From: a virus
IMG/VR virus record: IMGVR_UViG_3300042521_000852
Coordinates: 1 to 34,686 of that record
Length of the DNA stretch: 34,686 nucleotides
Direction: 5' to 3' (one strand)
A program made the translations under genes and the position numbers. Positions 15,022 through 20,115 of this stretch are shown piece after piece. The notes under the pieces were generated by a model, which was given only the letters and a program-made list of their open reading frames with translations, was not told the DNA's origin and did not search any database. How positions within the stretch are numbered: the first letter of the stretch is position 1; each line of letters starts with the position of its first letter.

Positions 15022-15328
15022 GTTCTTTGCTCTCCTTCCAACGGTCCAACGCGAGGTAGTGGAAATAGTCGGCCTCGGCTTGCTGTAGTTCCCAAGCGTG
15101 TTCGCTGATATAGCCGTCGATGCTTGCGTGGATCTGTTCGCTGATCGCTCCTTTGATATCAACTTCGTCGAGGATGACGCTAACCTTCTGTCCGTGAAAC
15201 TCGGTCATCTCCATGTCCTCGATCTCGTAGGTAAAATCGTCCTCGCCGATCTCGGCTTTGACTACGACGTGCATGACGCACTCGTAGCCGTCGGCGGTCT
15301 GAAAATGAATGTCTTGTTCTATTCGCAT
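15014..15328 (-). CDS. Hypothetical early protein
   Basis: 104 residues from ATG at 15328, behind GAGGAGGG. It is acidic, with alternating strands in the first half (YECVMHVVVKAEIGEDDF, EDMEMTEFHGQKVSVIL) and helices in the second (ISEQIHASIDGYISEHAWEL, ALDRWKESKEHE). No family recognised. It is the second gene from the leftward promoter, so probably early. Confidence 0.75.
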   Translation of the reverse strand: MRIEQDIHFQTADGYECVMHVVVKAEIGEDDFTYEIEDMEMTEFHGQKVSVILDEVDIKGAISEQIHASIDGYISEHAWELQQAEADYFHYLALDRWKESKEHE

Positions 15329-15347
15329 AGACCCTCCTCGGGGCGGC

Positions 15348-15668
15348 TTATGCCGCCATCCCTTGAGATTTAGCGATACGAGCGGCGTATCGAGCCTTGG
15401 CTTCTTCGAGGTTTTGCTGCGCTCTGGCGTAGGCGACTGAGTGCATCGGATGATCGACCCCGATAACTACCCGACCGCGCTCAAAGTAGTCGGTCATGGC
15501 ATCAGTGTCGTTTTGATAAAGATCACCAAAGACTTTGTAAAGATCGTGTGAGTAGTCTTTCGAATATAGCGTGACGGCTTTGCTGCCATCGACTCGGTTA
15601 TCGACCGAGTACCACACCTTGGCTTTGTGAGTACCGTTTGATACGAAGTACTTTTGAAATTTGATCAC
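15348..15668 (-). CDS. First gene of the leftward early operon, hypothetical
   Basis: 106 residues from GTG at 15668, with AGGAG eight bases upstream. The open frame continues to 15737 but would run through the promoter. The body reads QKYFVSNGTHKAKVWYSVDN, then VTLYSKDYSHDLYKVFGDLY, and ends in an Ala/Arg/Lys-rich helix (NLEEAKARYAARIAKSQG). Function unknown. About 40 bases separate the -10 element and the start codon, leaving a short leader. Confidence 0.75.
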   Translation of the reverse strand: MIKFQKYFVSNGTHKAKVWYSVDNRVDGSKAVTLYSKDYSHDLYKVFGDLYQNDTDAMTDYFERGRVVIGVDHPMHSVAYARAQQNLEEAKARYAARIAKSQGMAA

Positions 15669-15693
15669 TTGTCTATCTCCTATCTGTGGAACG

Positions 15694-15722
15694 TTGTATC
15701 TATCAACGGGGTTTACTATACT
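15694..15722 (+). promoter_or_regulatory. Rightward early promoter
   Basis: TTGTAT (15694-15699) and TATACT (15717-15722) with a 17-base spacer. The -10 overlaps the leftward -10 on the other strand, so the two promoters cannot easily fire together. It would transcribe the Cro-like gene, whose TAGGAG site begins at 15751. Confidence 0.65.
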
Positions 15723-15748
15723 CCCTCCCCGAAACAAATGTAAACCCC
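15708..15748. promoter_or_regulatory. Operator: inverted repeat GGGGTTTAC / GTAAACCCC
   Basis: A perfect 9-base inverted repeat, with arms at 15708-15716 and 15740-15748 and a 23-base spacer, brackets both divergent promoters. Arm centres are 32 bases apart, about three helical turns, which suits two dimers or a looped complex. The most likely ligand is the Cro-like protein encoded next door. A third copy of GGGGTTTAC lies at 16164-16172. Confidence 0.7.
15715..15744 (-). promoter_or_regulatory. Leftward early promoter
   Basis: On the minus strand, TTTACA (15744-15739) and TATAGT (15720-15715) are separated by 18 bases, close to the sigma-70 consensus. Both elements touch the two arms of an inverted repeat, so a bound repressor would block the promoter. 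It drives the recombination operon 15668-12369. Confidence 0.75.
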
Positions 15749-15762
15749 CCTAGGAGAAAAAA

Positions 15763-15972
15763 GTGACCCCCGCAGAAGCAATGCAGTTTTTCGGCTCCCA
15801 GAACAAGATGGCGGCGGCTTTCGGCGTTACCCCCCCAGCCGTCCTCCGCTGGCGACGATCTGGCAAGTTTCCGCCCCGTCGGGAGTACGAACTGCCGGTA
15901 GCCATCGAGAGGCATAGAACTCGGCTAGAAGCCCTCCAGAAGCCCTCAGAGGCGGCCAATGAGCAGGGCTGA
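15763..15972 (+). CDS. Cro-like repressor
   Basis: 69 residues from GTG 15763, with TAGGAG nearby. TPAEAMQFFGSQNKMAAAFG, then VTPPAVLRWRRSGKFPPRRE and YELPVAIER match the Cro/YdaS helix-turn-helix pattern (FGs...kmAaafGV...AVlrWr..g.fP). It lies immediately right of the divergent promoter region and is transcribed away from the recombination operon, the layout of a lambdoid switch. It probably represses one or both early promoters through the GGGGTTTAC sites. No matching CI gene is visible. The C-terminal tail is disordered (KPSEAANEQG). Confidence 0.88.
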   Translation: MTPAEAMQFFGSQNKMAAAFGVTPPAVLRWRRSGKFPPRREYELPVAIERHRTRLEALQKPSEAANEQG

Positions 15973-16129
15973 ATATCACAGGGCTTATTACTGGCAGAAC
16001 GTCCAGAGCCGCAGGGCGACGGCTAGACGGCTACGGGCTCGAGGGCGGCTAGTTAGCAGCCTGATCAGGCTAGTATCCGAGGCGGTAGACGAGGCCAGGA
16101 CAGAGCGCCCGAGGCCTTTCTGGGTGTAG
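15959..16129 (+). CDS. Arginine-rich 56-residue protein
   Basis: ATG 15959 overlaps the end of the Cro-like gene by 14 bases and has AGAGG six bases upstream. The stop TAG is at 16127-16129, just before a terminator hairpin. The sequence is extremely basic in its middle (RRATARRLRARGRLV) and helical (SLIRLVSEAVDEARTE). It could bind nucleic acid. Arg-rich small proteins near early terminators can be N-type antiterminators, but that is only a possibility. Confidence 0.6.
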   Translation: MSRAEYHRAYYWQNVQSRRATARRLRARGRLVSSLIRLVSEAVDEARTERPRPFWV

Positions 16130-16135
16130 AAATGA

Positions 16136-16170
16136 AAACCCCCGACGGGTAGGTTTTCCGTCAGGGGTTT
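16136..16170 (+). terminator. Terminator hairpin, possibly bidirectional
   Basis: Stem AAACCCC-c-GACGG (16136-16148), loop of 9, then CCGTC-a-GGGGTTT (16158-16170), with one internal mismatch. An A-rich stretch precedes it and a short T run ends it; on the minus strand the T-rich tail is better (GGGGTTTTCATTT). It stands 6 bases after the Arg-rich gene stop. Its right arm holds a copy of the operator motif GGGGTTTAC. Confidence 0.65.
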
Positions 16171-16174
16171 ACAC

Positions 16175-16190
16175 CCCGCTTGGGAGCGGG
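16175..16190 (+). other. Second small hairpin next to the terminator
   Basis: CCCGCT (16175-16180), a 4-base loop TGGG and AGCGGG (16185-16190) form a six-pair GC-rich stem. It follows the terminator hairpin by 4 bases with no T run. It may be part of the same termination or antitermination element. Confidence 0.5.
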
Positions 16191-16348
16191 TATCCTTGCT
16201 CTAGGGATGAAAAGGATTGAAGGTAGTTTAGCATCGTCTTTACTTCCGTCAATCCCTATCTCCCTCGGCATATCTGGTCGGGGAAACCACGCGCAGATAT
16301 CGCTTAAATCTAGTCCGGGGCAGCGGGCCACTAGACGCGCAGCACATC

Positions 16349-16480
16349 GTGAGGAAGCGCGAACCGCAAACGGGAAACCGTTAAAAGTCGCTCACAACAG
16401 GATGGCTCCGAAGGTCATATCTGTGTGATGAGGACTAGGCGTAATCCGTCCTCACCACACAGAATCCACCAAAGGTCATA
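16349..16480 (+). ncRNA. Candidate structured RNA or replication origin element
   Basis: Three elements lie together. First, GTGAG (16349-16353) can pair with CTCAC (16391-16395), enclosing AACGG-GAAA-CCGTT (16369-16382), a stem closed by a GNRA tetraloop. Second, a 14-of-15-pair hairpin sits at 16421-16462. Third, direct repeats AAGGTCATA at 16411-16419 and 16472-16480 flank that hairpin. It stands just upstream of the replication-type genes. It could be a leader RNA controlling them, an attenuator or antitermination site, or the origin. I do not recognise a known RNA family. Confidence 0.45.
16421..16462 (+). repeat. Long inverted repeat (15-base arms, one mismatch)
   Basis: The left arm CTGTGTGATGAGGAC (16421-16435) pairs with GTCCTCACCACACAG (16448-16462) at 14 of 15 positions. 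The 12-base loop is TAGGCGTAATCC. There is no T run after it, so it is not a simple intrinsic terminator. It is flanked by the AAGGTCATA direct repeats. Confidence 0.85.
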
Positions 16481-16498
16481 GAGTATTTAGGAGGTTAT

Positions 16499-16672
16499 AT
16501 GGATACTCAGATCACACATTTAGAAGCCGCATTCAAGATCGCTTTAATGCTCGCAATCACCGCGCCTACAGCGAAGCAATCTCACGAAGCAGTAGAACTA
16601 GCCGAGACCTTTGCGCGAGACCTATCACCGGAAACGGTCGAGCGGATCAAGCGCGAACTGGAGGCAGCATGA
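16499..16672 (+). CDS. 57-residue hypothetical protein
   Basis: ATG 16499 behind an excellent TAGGAGG site, stop TGA 16670-16672, ATGA-coupled to the next gene. It is helical throughout: DTQITHLEAAFKIALMLAIT, then QSHEAVELAETFARDLSPE, then RIKRELEAA. Function unknown. Tight coupling suggests it works with the replication-type protein downstream. Confidence 0.75.
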   Translation: MDTQITHLEAAFKIALMLAITAPTAKQSHEAVELAETFARDLSPETVERIKRELEAA

Positions 16673-17226
16673 GCGACGTTTCCAACATTCAGGGATTAGA
16701 CCTAGCCGCATGGGAACGATGGGTCAGTTATCGCAAAGCAATCAAGAAACCGCTTAAAGATGTTTCGATGCACGCTGCTGCGATGAAACTTGCTAAGTAC
16801 GGAGATGATCAAGCAGCGGTAGTTGATCAGTCAGTCTCGCAGCAGTGGCAAGGTCTCTTTGATCTAAAAAAATCGAAACCCGCTCCGGGCGAAAAAGTCG
16901 AGAAAACCGATAAGCAAAAAGCCGCCGACCTCGCCCAACTCGAGCAGTTGCAAGCGCGCAACGTCAAATTCTGGAACAGCGTAATAGACGACCCAATCAT
17001 GCGGCTACGTCTCTGCGATGCCTTGCTTGCTCGCTATACGATCCGAGCCGACGATATGGATGTTCCCGATCGCATCGAGGAGTTGAAAAGCAAGGTCGCA
17101 GAGTTTATCCGAGTTGCCGATCCTGCAAAGGTATTAGGCGACCCGCACGTTAAGTCAATGGTGTGGAAATTCTTTGGCGACCGCGGCATCAATCGGTTAA
17201 AGTCGATGGTCAATGGAACCACCTAA
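16669..17226 (+). CDS. Putative replication protein, C-terminal-domain type
   Basis: 185 residues. LDLAAWERWVSYRKAIKKPL, followed by AAMKLAKYGDDQAAVVDQSV and QQWQGLFDLKK, is the pattern often found at the C-terminus of phage replication initiators and DnaT/gpO-like proteins (W..yR....k....s...a.klA.yG..Q..vvdqSi..gW.Glf). The N-terminal winged helix of those proteins is absent. The second half (RNVKFWNSVIDDPIMRLRLC, then VPDRIEELKSKVAEFIRV) is not familiar. A role in loading a host helicase is plausible but unproven. No helicase or polymerase gene is seen, so the phage would rely on host enzymes. Confidence 0.6.
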   Translation: MSDVSNIQGLDLAAWERWVSYRKAIKKPLKDVSMHAAAMKLAKYGDDQAAVVDQSVSQQWQGLFDLKKSKPAPGEKVEKTDKQKAADLAQLEQLQARNVKFWNSVIDDPIMRLRLCDALLARYTIRADDMDVPDRIEELKSKVAEFIRVADPAKVLGDPHVKSMVWKFFGDRGINRLKSMVNGTT

Positions 17227-17482
17227 ACTAAAAAAAGCCAATCGGATGTGGTGGCAAATCTGGTTGGGACGATTGATCAATACAGCGCGACACGATCCGT
17301 TGCCTGTCCAACCGTTCCCAGAGTGGCTACTTGAGAGAGCAATAGCAAGACAGAGAGAGAGGTTGACCCTTGAATACAGACATAAGCGCAATTCGCTCAA
17401 TGTGGGCGGCAGTCATACTCGGCGCGTTCGTAGAAATGAACAAAAAAGAATCAAACAAAAGGGCGGGCCAGTGGATATTTAG
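17213..17482 (+). CDS. Hypothetical basic protein
   Basis: 89 residues from ATG 17213, overlapping the previous gene by 14 bases, with no clear ribosome site. The first 55 residues look protein-like (KKANRMWWQIWLGRLINTAR, VQPFPEWLLERAIARQRERL). The last 35 are strongly basic and overlap the next gene by 113 bases in another frame, so the true end or the frame may differ. Function unknown. Confidence 0.5.
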   Translation: MEPPKLKKANRMWWQIWLGRLINTARHDPLPVQPFPEWLLERAIARQRERLTLEYRHKRNSLNVGGSHTRRVRRNEQKRIKQKGGPVDI

Positions 17483-17603
17483 CCACTCGAGTAAGGTCGG
17501 TTCGATGCGGTGGATTTGCGATATGTGCGGCTTTGACTATCACAAACTCTGCCATCTAGCGATGACGCGCGAGGGTAGACGCCGAGTGATCCACGGTCGA
17601 TGA
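17370..17603 (+). CDS. Small protein with a possible zinc finger
   Basis: 77 residues from TTG 17370 (GAGG seven bases upstream); ATG 17400 is an alternative without a site. MRWICDMCGFDYHKLCHL offers a Cys-x2-Cys and a later His/Cys-His set suitable for zinc. The C-terminus is basic (TREGRRRVIHGR). It overlaps 17213-17482 heavily and is ATGA-coupled to the next small membrane gene. It is the more convincing of the two overlapping frames beyond 17370. Confidence 0.55.
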   Translation: MNTDISAIRSMWAAVILGAFVEMNKKESNKRAGQWIFSHSSKVGSMRWICDMCGFDYHKLCHLAMTREGRRRVIHGR

Positions 17604-17725
17604 ACGTCCTGCTCTCGCTCGCCCTCCTTGCGATCTGCTATCTGATCTCGATGTGGACGGGCGGTGAGATCATTCACGCGATCCTGCTCTATATGCTCCT
17701 GCGGATAAACGATCGCTTGCCATGA
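17600..17725 (+). CDS. 41-residue membrane protein with two hydrophobic segments
   Basis: ATG 17600 overlaps the preceding TGA and its own stop overlaps the methyltransferase ATG (both ATGA). The sequence is almost wholly hydrophobic: VLLSLALLAICYLISMW, then a GGE turn, then IIHAILLYMLL and a charged end. The double coupling makes it very likely to be translated. Function unknown. Confidence 0.65.
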   Translation: MNVLLSLALLAICYLISMWTGGEIIHAILLYMLLRINDRLP

Positions 17726-18690
17726 ATGTTTTAGATTTGTTCAGCGGCATCGGAGGCTTTAGCCTTGGGCTAGAGCGAGCAGGGATGAAAACTGTAGCGT
17801 TTTGCGAGATTGATAAATTCTGTCGCAAAGTTTTAACGCATCATTGGCCGACAGTACCAATCTACGAAGATATTAAATCGTTAACTGCTCAAAAACTGAA
17901 AGAAGACAACATAATCGTTGACGTTATTTGCGGTGGTTTCCCATGCCAGGACATATCAACGGCAGGAAAAGGGGAGGGATTAAAAGGTGAGCGATCAGGA
18001 TTGTGGCGAGAATATGCTCGACTTATTGGCGAGATACGACCCAGATACGTTATCGTGGAAAACGTCGCAGCGTTGCTTTTTCGAGGATTACCAGACGTTC
18101 TCGGAGACTTGGCCTCGCTCGGGTACGATGCGGAATGGCATTGCATACCGGCTTCCTACATTGGCGCACCTCACCGTCGAGATAGAATCTGGATTTTGGC
18201 CTACCCCAACAGCAATGGACAAAATAGACCCGAAAACCCCAAAAGCGATCGTAAAAGAAATGAACGAGCAGCGCCCTGGCAGAACATATCTAGCGAATTT
18301 GAGGGATCAAGTTGTATGGGGGAGGACTTTCAGCGAAGTCAAAACGAAGTTATTTGCAACCCCGACAACCAAGGCGAATCAATTGGCTCCTTCGATGATG
18401 AAGCATCCAGGGTGCAGAGCAATGCTTCCAACTCCGACAGCGAGAGATTACAAAGGGGCGAGGAAGCCGGAGACGATGGAAAAAACTGGGCGCAATCGAG
18501 AAACCAACTCATTACCGGATGCCGTGGAGTTTCAAGATCAGCCTGGGAGATTGAACCCAACGTGGGTCGAGTGGCTAATGGGGTTCCCGCTCGGATGGAC
18601 AGACTTAAATCGTTAGGTAATGCAGTCGTTCCACAAATTCCAGAAATCCTCGGCAAAGCGATAATGAGTCATGCGCTACGCAATGCGTAA
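17722..18690 (+). CDS. C5 cytosine DNA methyltransferase
   Basis: 322 residues from the ATG in ATGA. All key motifs are visible: I DLFSGIGG (residues 5-12), IV GGFPCQD with catalytic Cys75, the GKGEGLKGERSGLW loop, VI ENV (Glu113), VIII HRRDRIWILA (151-160), and IX-X VGRVANGVPARMDRLKSLGN followed by AVVPQ. It methylates cytosine in a target that the sequence does not reveal, probably to shield phage DNA from restriction. The target recognition region (about residues 165-270) is low in hydrophobics and overlaps a second gene in the +1 frame. The downstream nuclease frame overlaps by 20 bases. Confidence 0.93.
   Translation: MNVLDLFSGIGGFSLGLERAGMKTVAFCEIDKFCRKVLTHHWPTVPIYEDIKSLTAQKLKEDNIIVDVICGGFPCQDISTAGKGEGLKGERSGLWREYARLIGEIRPRYVIVENVAALLFRGLPDVLGDLASLGYDAEWHCIPASYIGAPHRRDRIWILAYPNSNGQNRPENPKSDRKRNERAAPWQNISSEFEGSSCMGEDFQRSQNEVICNPDNQGESIGSFDDEASRVQSNASNSDSERLQRGEEAGDDGKNWAQSRNQLITGCRGVSRSAWEIEPNVGRVANGVPARMDRLKSLGNAVVPQIPEILGKAIMSHALRNA
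17987..18616 (+). CDS. Embedded gene inside the methyltransferase gene, +1 frame
   Basis: 209 residues from GTG 17987, wholly within the C5 methyltransferase gene. GGGGAGGG at 17971-17978 is an ideal ribosome site eight bases upstream; those bases also encode the conserved GEG of the methylase. The protein looks real: SWKTSQRCFFEDYQTFSETW, PRSGTMRNGIAYRLPTLA, ESGFWPTPTAMD, AMLPTPTARDYKGARKPE, and RLNPTWVEWLMGFPLGWTDL. I recall PTPTA.D and LNP.WVEWLMGFP.GWTDL as recurrent motifs of phage proteins encoded beside or fused to such methylases. Function is not known to me; it may complement target recognition or be an independent protein. Confidence 0.75.
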   Translation: MSDQDCGENMLDLLARYDPDTLSWKTSQRCFFEDYQTFSETWPRSGTMRNGIAYRLPTLAHLTVEIESGFWPTPTAMDKIDPKTPKAIVKEMNEQRPGRTYLANLRDQVVWGRTFSEVKTKLFATPTTKANQLAPSMMKHPGCRAMLPTPTARDYKGARKPETMEKTGRNRETNSLPDAVEFQDQPGRLNPTWVEWLMGFPLGWTDLNR

Positions 18691-19012
18691 AGACCTTAAC
18701 GATTCGGAGATCACCGAAGCGGTTAAGGCGGCAGGATTCAGCGTAATCGACTATACGAAAGCCGGTCTCGGTATCCCTGACAAACTCGCATTGAAACTGC
18801 TGCCGCAGTCCAACGACGACGGAACAGAGATTCACTTTATCTGTTGGCTAGAGATCAAGAGCAAGAACGGGAAACTCTCCGAGATACAGCAGAACGCTAG
18901 ACAGGTCTGGGAGCCCCGAGGGGAATGGATAGAGGCAAGGACGCCCGAGCAGACGGTTAAGGATTTACACGAAAGGTACAATGCCAAGATCAAACAGGAG
19001 TGCGCTCGATGA
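18671..19012 (+). CDS. VRR-NUC-type endonuclease
   Basis: 113 residues from ATG 18671 (ATG 18683 is an alternative). KAGLGIPDKLAL supplies the G-I/V-P-D active-site Asp. CWLEIKSKNGKLSEIQQ is the E-x-K motif with the downstream Gln of the VRR-NUC branch of the PD-(D/E)XK superfamily, which acts on branched DNA or as a resolvase. RKDLNDSEITEAVKAAGFSV is the usual N-terminal helix. It overlaps the methylase end by 20 bases. It probably processes replication or recombination intermediates before packaging. Confidence 0.88.
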   Translation: MRYAMRKDLNDSEITEAVKAAGFSVIDYTKAGLGIPDKLALKLLPQSNDDGTEIHFICWLEIKSKNGKLSEIQQNARQVWEPRGEWIEARTPEQTVKDLHERYNAKIKQECAR

Positions 19013-19356
19013 TCGAGTGGACGCGAGTACGGCTAGGACAATGGGGTAAGTGGTGTCGAGGGCGACCTGTCTCGGGCTATCCTTCTGCCTCGGCTTTCGT
19101 ATTCGCTAACTCGGGAGCGAGAGCCGCCGATGACTTATCCGGTACGCCTGACGATATAGCCGAGATCGACGCAGCGGTGGCTAAACTCTCCGCACCGTTA
19201 AGGCAAGTTCTAGTGATGTATTACTGCACCACTGCACCGCTTTGGTTTAAGGCGGCTAGGCTTTACATCAGCCGCCGAACTCTCATGCGTAGGCTACGGA
19301 CGGCAGAGGAAAAGGTACATTTCTATTTGATTATTGCAGACGCCCCGAAAGTATGA
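19009..19356 (+). CDS. Antiterminator Q-like / sigma-region-4-like regulator
   Basis: 115 residues from ATG 19009, with AGGAG eight bases upstream and ATGA coupling to the nuclease. AEIDAAVAKLSAPLRQVLVM followed by YYCTTAPLWFKAARLYISRR and TLMRRLRTAEEKV is a helix-turn-helix resembling sigma-70 region 4 and the lambdoid Q/ArpU/RinA-type late regulators. RVRLGQWGKWCRGRPVSGYP is a common opening in Q-like proteins. Its place as the last early gene, immediately before the late block, supports control of late transcription. Confidence 0.8.
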   Translation: MIEWTRVRLGQWGKWCRGRPVSGYPSASAFVFANSGARAADDLSGTPDDIAEIDAAVAKLSAPLRQVLVMYYCTTAPLWFKAARLYISRRTLMRRLRTAEEKVHFYLIIADAPKV

Positions 19357-19357
19357 T
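19327..19357 (+). promoter_or_regulatory. Possible late promoter
   Basis: TTGATT (19327-19332) and TATGAT (19352-19357) are separated by 19 bases, a longer than ideal spacer. It is placed at the end of the Q-like gene and ahead of the late genes, where lambdoid late promoters lie. About 100 bases of non-coding sequence follow (19358-19460). The support is position plus weak consensus only. Confidence 0.35.
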
Positions 19358-19460
19358 ACAAGCGCGCATAATTGGGGTTTCTGTTCCCCGTACGGTCTCG
19401 CCTCGACCGGCACACATCCACATGACTACTTGATTGCTTGAGCCGACCACCGAGGCACTT

Positions 19461-20108
19461 ATGCAAATCGACGTTAGAGTTAACATCGAGGAAGCCGTCC
19501 GACGTATCGGATGGCAACTAAAAGACGAGATAAACAAGGCTGTCCCGACTACCCTTAATCGCGTTGCGACTTCGGCTAGAGTGACTGCCGTTGGCGAGAT
19601 CAACAAGATCACAGGACTGAAGCGAACAGCGATTCGCAAACGACTGCCGATCAGCAGGGCAACGAGAGCAGTTCCAGAAGCCAAGATCACCGCCCTGCCT
19701 TACGCGCCGAACCTCCGCAATTTCGACGCATATGAAGTCAAGGAAGGCGTAAGCGCAAAGGCATGGAATGTCCGCAAGGTTTACCGTGGCGCGTTCATCG
19801 GCAACAAGGATCGCACAGTCTTCACTCGCGTTGACTACCGGCCACCATCAGGCCAGAAGCGGCGGCTCGGACAACATACCCGCAAGGCGCATAACCGCAC
19901 ACGCAACGGTAAGACGTTCAACGTAGCGCAGCACACGGTCGGGAGCGGTGCTCGTAAGCCTAGATCAGATATCCGACCATTGTTCGGCCCATCTGTGCCG
20001 CGCACGTTCATACAAGACACCGTGAATCGTTCCATTAGGAAGACAATCGATCAGAAGTGGCCGATAGAGTTTGAACGACAGATCGCTTTCAGACTGTCGA
20101 AGATATGA
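19461..20108 (+). CDS. Tail completion protein, lambda gpZ-like
   Basis: 215 residues from ATG 19461 with GAGG upstream. An in-frame TTG at 19434 is less likely. AVPTTLNRVATSARVTAVGE, then INKITGLKRTAIRKRLPI, then a beta region with GAFIGNKDRTVFTR, and finally RPLFGPSVPRTFIQDTV follow the minor tail protein Z pattern (basic helical start, GaFi....vf.R, l.GPS). In lambda, gpZ sits between FII and U. Here it stands alone ahead of the HNH and terminase genes, far from the other neck genes in transcription order. Very basic overall. Confidence 0.8.
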   Translation: MQIDVRVNIEEAVRRIGWQLKDEINKAVPTTLNRVATSARVTAVGEINKITGLKRTAIRKRLPISRATRAVPEAKITALPYAPNLRNFDAYEVKEGVSAKAWNVRKVYRGAFIGNKDRTVFTRVDYRPPSGQKRRLGQHTRKAHNRTRNGKTFNVAQHTVGSGARKPRSDIRPLFGPSVPRTFIQDTVNRSIRKTIDQKWPIEFERQIAFRLSKI

Positions 20109-20115
20109 CCGAAAG

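Larger units (their letters stand above)
16191..16498. other. Non-coding stretch of about 300 bases with structured elements
   Basis: No convincing gene lies here. An open frame from 16180 (TTG) or 16207 (ATG) to 16428 has no ribosome site, low-quality composition and runs into a strong hairpin. The right half holds nested inverted repeats and a pair of direct repeats (separate entries). The left half (16191-16348) shows nothing clear beyond a weak promoter-like TTGAAG/TTTACT pair near 16215-16242. A good ribosome site (TAGGAGG) at the right end starts the next gene. Confidence 0.6.

Noticed and set aside
16180-16428. 82-codon open frame in the structured gap
   Set aside because: TTG start inside a hairpin, no ribosome site, ends within the long inverted repeat, no protein-like features.
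19358-19460. tRNA or small RNA gene between the Q-like and gpZ-like genes
   Set aside because: No cloverleaf arms or CCA end could be drawn; only a weak promoter-like pair precedes it.
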